In this document: positions 6,357 through 6,459 of the stretch, in pieces
Layout of the letters: the number at the start of each line of letters is the position of its first letter
Position numbering within the stretch: the first letter of the stretch is position 1
NCBI RefSeq assembly: GCF_001279725.1
Contig: NZ_LGDE01000075.1
Span: 1 to 6,459, forward strand
DNA: 6,459 nt
Direction of reading: 5' to 3'
DNA from: Streptomyces sp. WM4235
GTDB lineage: Bacteria > Actinomycetota > Actinomycetes > Streptomycetales > Streptomycetaceae
Position numbers and translations under genes: made by a program
Notes under the pieces: model-generated
Database searches by the model: none
The model's input: the letters and a program-made list of their open reading frames with translations, nothing else
What the model was told of the DNA's origin: nothing

Positions 6357-6378
6357 ATCAGACACGAAAGAGTCTGAT
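6357..6378 (+). repeat. Perfect 7-bp inverted repeat overlapping a -10-like element
   Basis: ATCAGAC (6357-6363) and GTCTGAT (6372-6378) are separated by ACGAAAGA. In RNA started upstream this would fold as a hairpin; in DNA its right arm ends on the first base of the TAGAGT at 6378-6383. Confidence 0.6.
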
Positions 6379-6388
6379 AGAGTCGGAA
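6374..6388 (+). promoter_or_regulatory. Candidate rRNA promoter element (extended -10), copy 2
   Basis: CTGATAGAGTCGGAA differs from the copy at 6275-6289 by one base and lies 99 bases downstream. It again has TGn before TAGAGT (6378-6383) and lacks a clear -35. It could be a second tandem start or a conserved leader element. Confidence 0.45.
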
Positions 6389-6438
6389 ACGAAGGAAGCG
6401 CCCGGAGGGCCTGGAAACAGGAACGAAGGAAGCGTCCG
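6388..6438 (+). repeat. Direct repeat pair in the rRNA leader
   Basis: AACGAAGGAAGCGCCCG (6388-6404) and AACGAAGGAAGCGTCCG (6422-6438) differ at one base and lie 34 bases apart start to start. Between them is the CCTG-GAAA-CAGG hairpin. Confidence 0.8.
6410..6421 (+). promoter_or_regulatory. Putative boxB-like hairpin of the rRNA leader
   Basis: CCTG (6410-6413) and CAGG (6418-6421) flank a GAAA tetraloop. It lies about 17 bases before the boxA-like element, the boxB-then-boxA order known for bacterial rRNA leaders. The assignment rests on shape and position only. Confidence 0.35.
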
Positions 6439-6457
6439 TTCCTTGAGAACTCAACAG
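6438..6457 (+). promoter_or_regulatory. boxA-like antitermination element of the rRNA leader
   Basis: GTTCCTTGAGAACTCAACAG resembles the actinobacterial and Bacillus rRNA boxA (CTTTGAgAACT type), where NusB/NusE and NusG assemble to keep RNA polymerase processive and Rho-resistant. Its left end can pair with AGGAACG (6419-6425), so the element may be partly masked by a hairpin. It is the strongest mark that a 16S gene follows. Confidence 0.7.
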
Positions 6458-6459
6458 CG

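Larger units (their letters stand above)
6132..6459 (+). promoter_or_regulatory. rRNA operon promoter and leader region, upstream of 16S rRNA (gene beyond window)
   Basis: Base composition changes sharply here, with many purine-rich GCGAAA and GGAAGC motifs and no gene on either strand. The end, with TCCTTGAGAACTCAACAGCG, matches from memory the conserved leader that precedes 16S rRNA in Streptomyces; the mature 16S should start within about 200 bases to the right of the window. The region contains two TAGAGT -10-like elements, several small GNRA-loop hairpins such as CGC-GAAA-GCG (6307-6316), and AAGCG/CGCTT (6333-6337 and 6343-6347). Confidence 0.85.

Noticed and set aside
6000..6454. Minus-strand open frames of about 120 codons in the rRNA upstream region
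   Set aside because: They cross promoter and leader sequence, lack ribosome binding sites and codon bias, and their translations look random.

Overview
The window looks like chromosomal DNA of a Streptomyces species. The coding DNA is very GC-rich with strong third-position G/C bias. Four gene products fit known families, and the last bases match, from memory, the conserved leader of Streptomyces 16S rRNA operons. I saw no transposase, integrase, phage gene, CRISPR array or tRNA. This is core or housekeeping chromosome rather than an island.

Layout from left to right. (1) Positions 1-465, minus strand: the first 155 codons of a protein that resembles the N-terminus of Streptomyces GH31 alpha-glucosidases, running off the left edge. 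(2) 466-686: a 221-base divergent intergenic region. (3) 687-2663, plus: acetoacetate-CoA ligase (AacS), with all the adenylation-domain motifs. (4) 2722-3642, plus: a 306-residue protein that I do not recognise, preceded by an 11-bp hairpin. (5) 3678-3708: a strong hairpin terminator between convergent genes. (6) 3727-5397, minus: ptsI, PTS enzyme I. (7) 5471-5920, minus: crr, PTS enzyme IIA of the glucose type. A small hairpin lies in the 73-base gap between crr and ptsI. (8) 5921-6459: a long gene-free regulatory region. It holds the crr leader and promoter with a DasR-type operator (dre), and then, facing the other way, the promoters and 5' leader of an rRNA operon up to its boxA-like antitermination element. 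The 16S gene itself starts beyond the right edge.

How the parts work together: crr and ptsI encode two general phosphotransfer proteins of the sugar PTS (PEP to enzyme I to HPr to IIA to permease). HPr (ptsH) and the sugar-specific permease components are not in this window. The dre just upstream ties the operon to the GlcNAc-responsive regulator DasR, in line with what is known for Streptomyces crr-ptsI. AacS activates acetoacetate for central metabolism and has no obvious link to the PTS.

No new multi-gene system is visible. The points most worth a second look are regulatory: the dre placed between divergent crr and rRNA promoters, a long hairpin at the predicted 5' end of the crr mRNA, a hairpin against the ribosome binding site of the unrecognised gene, and the repeated promoter-like elements in the rRNA upstream region.
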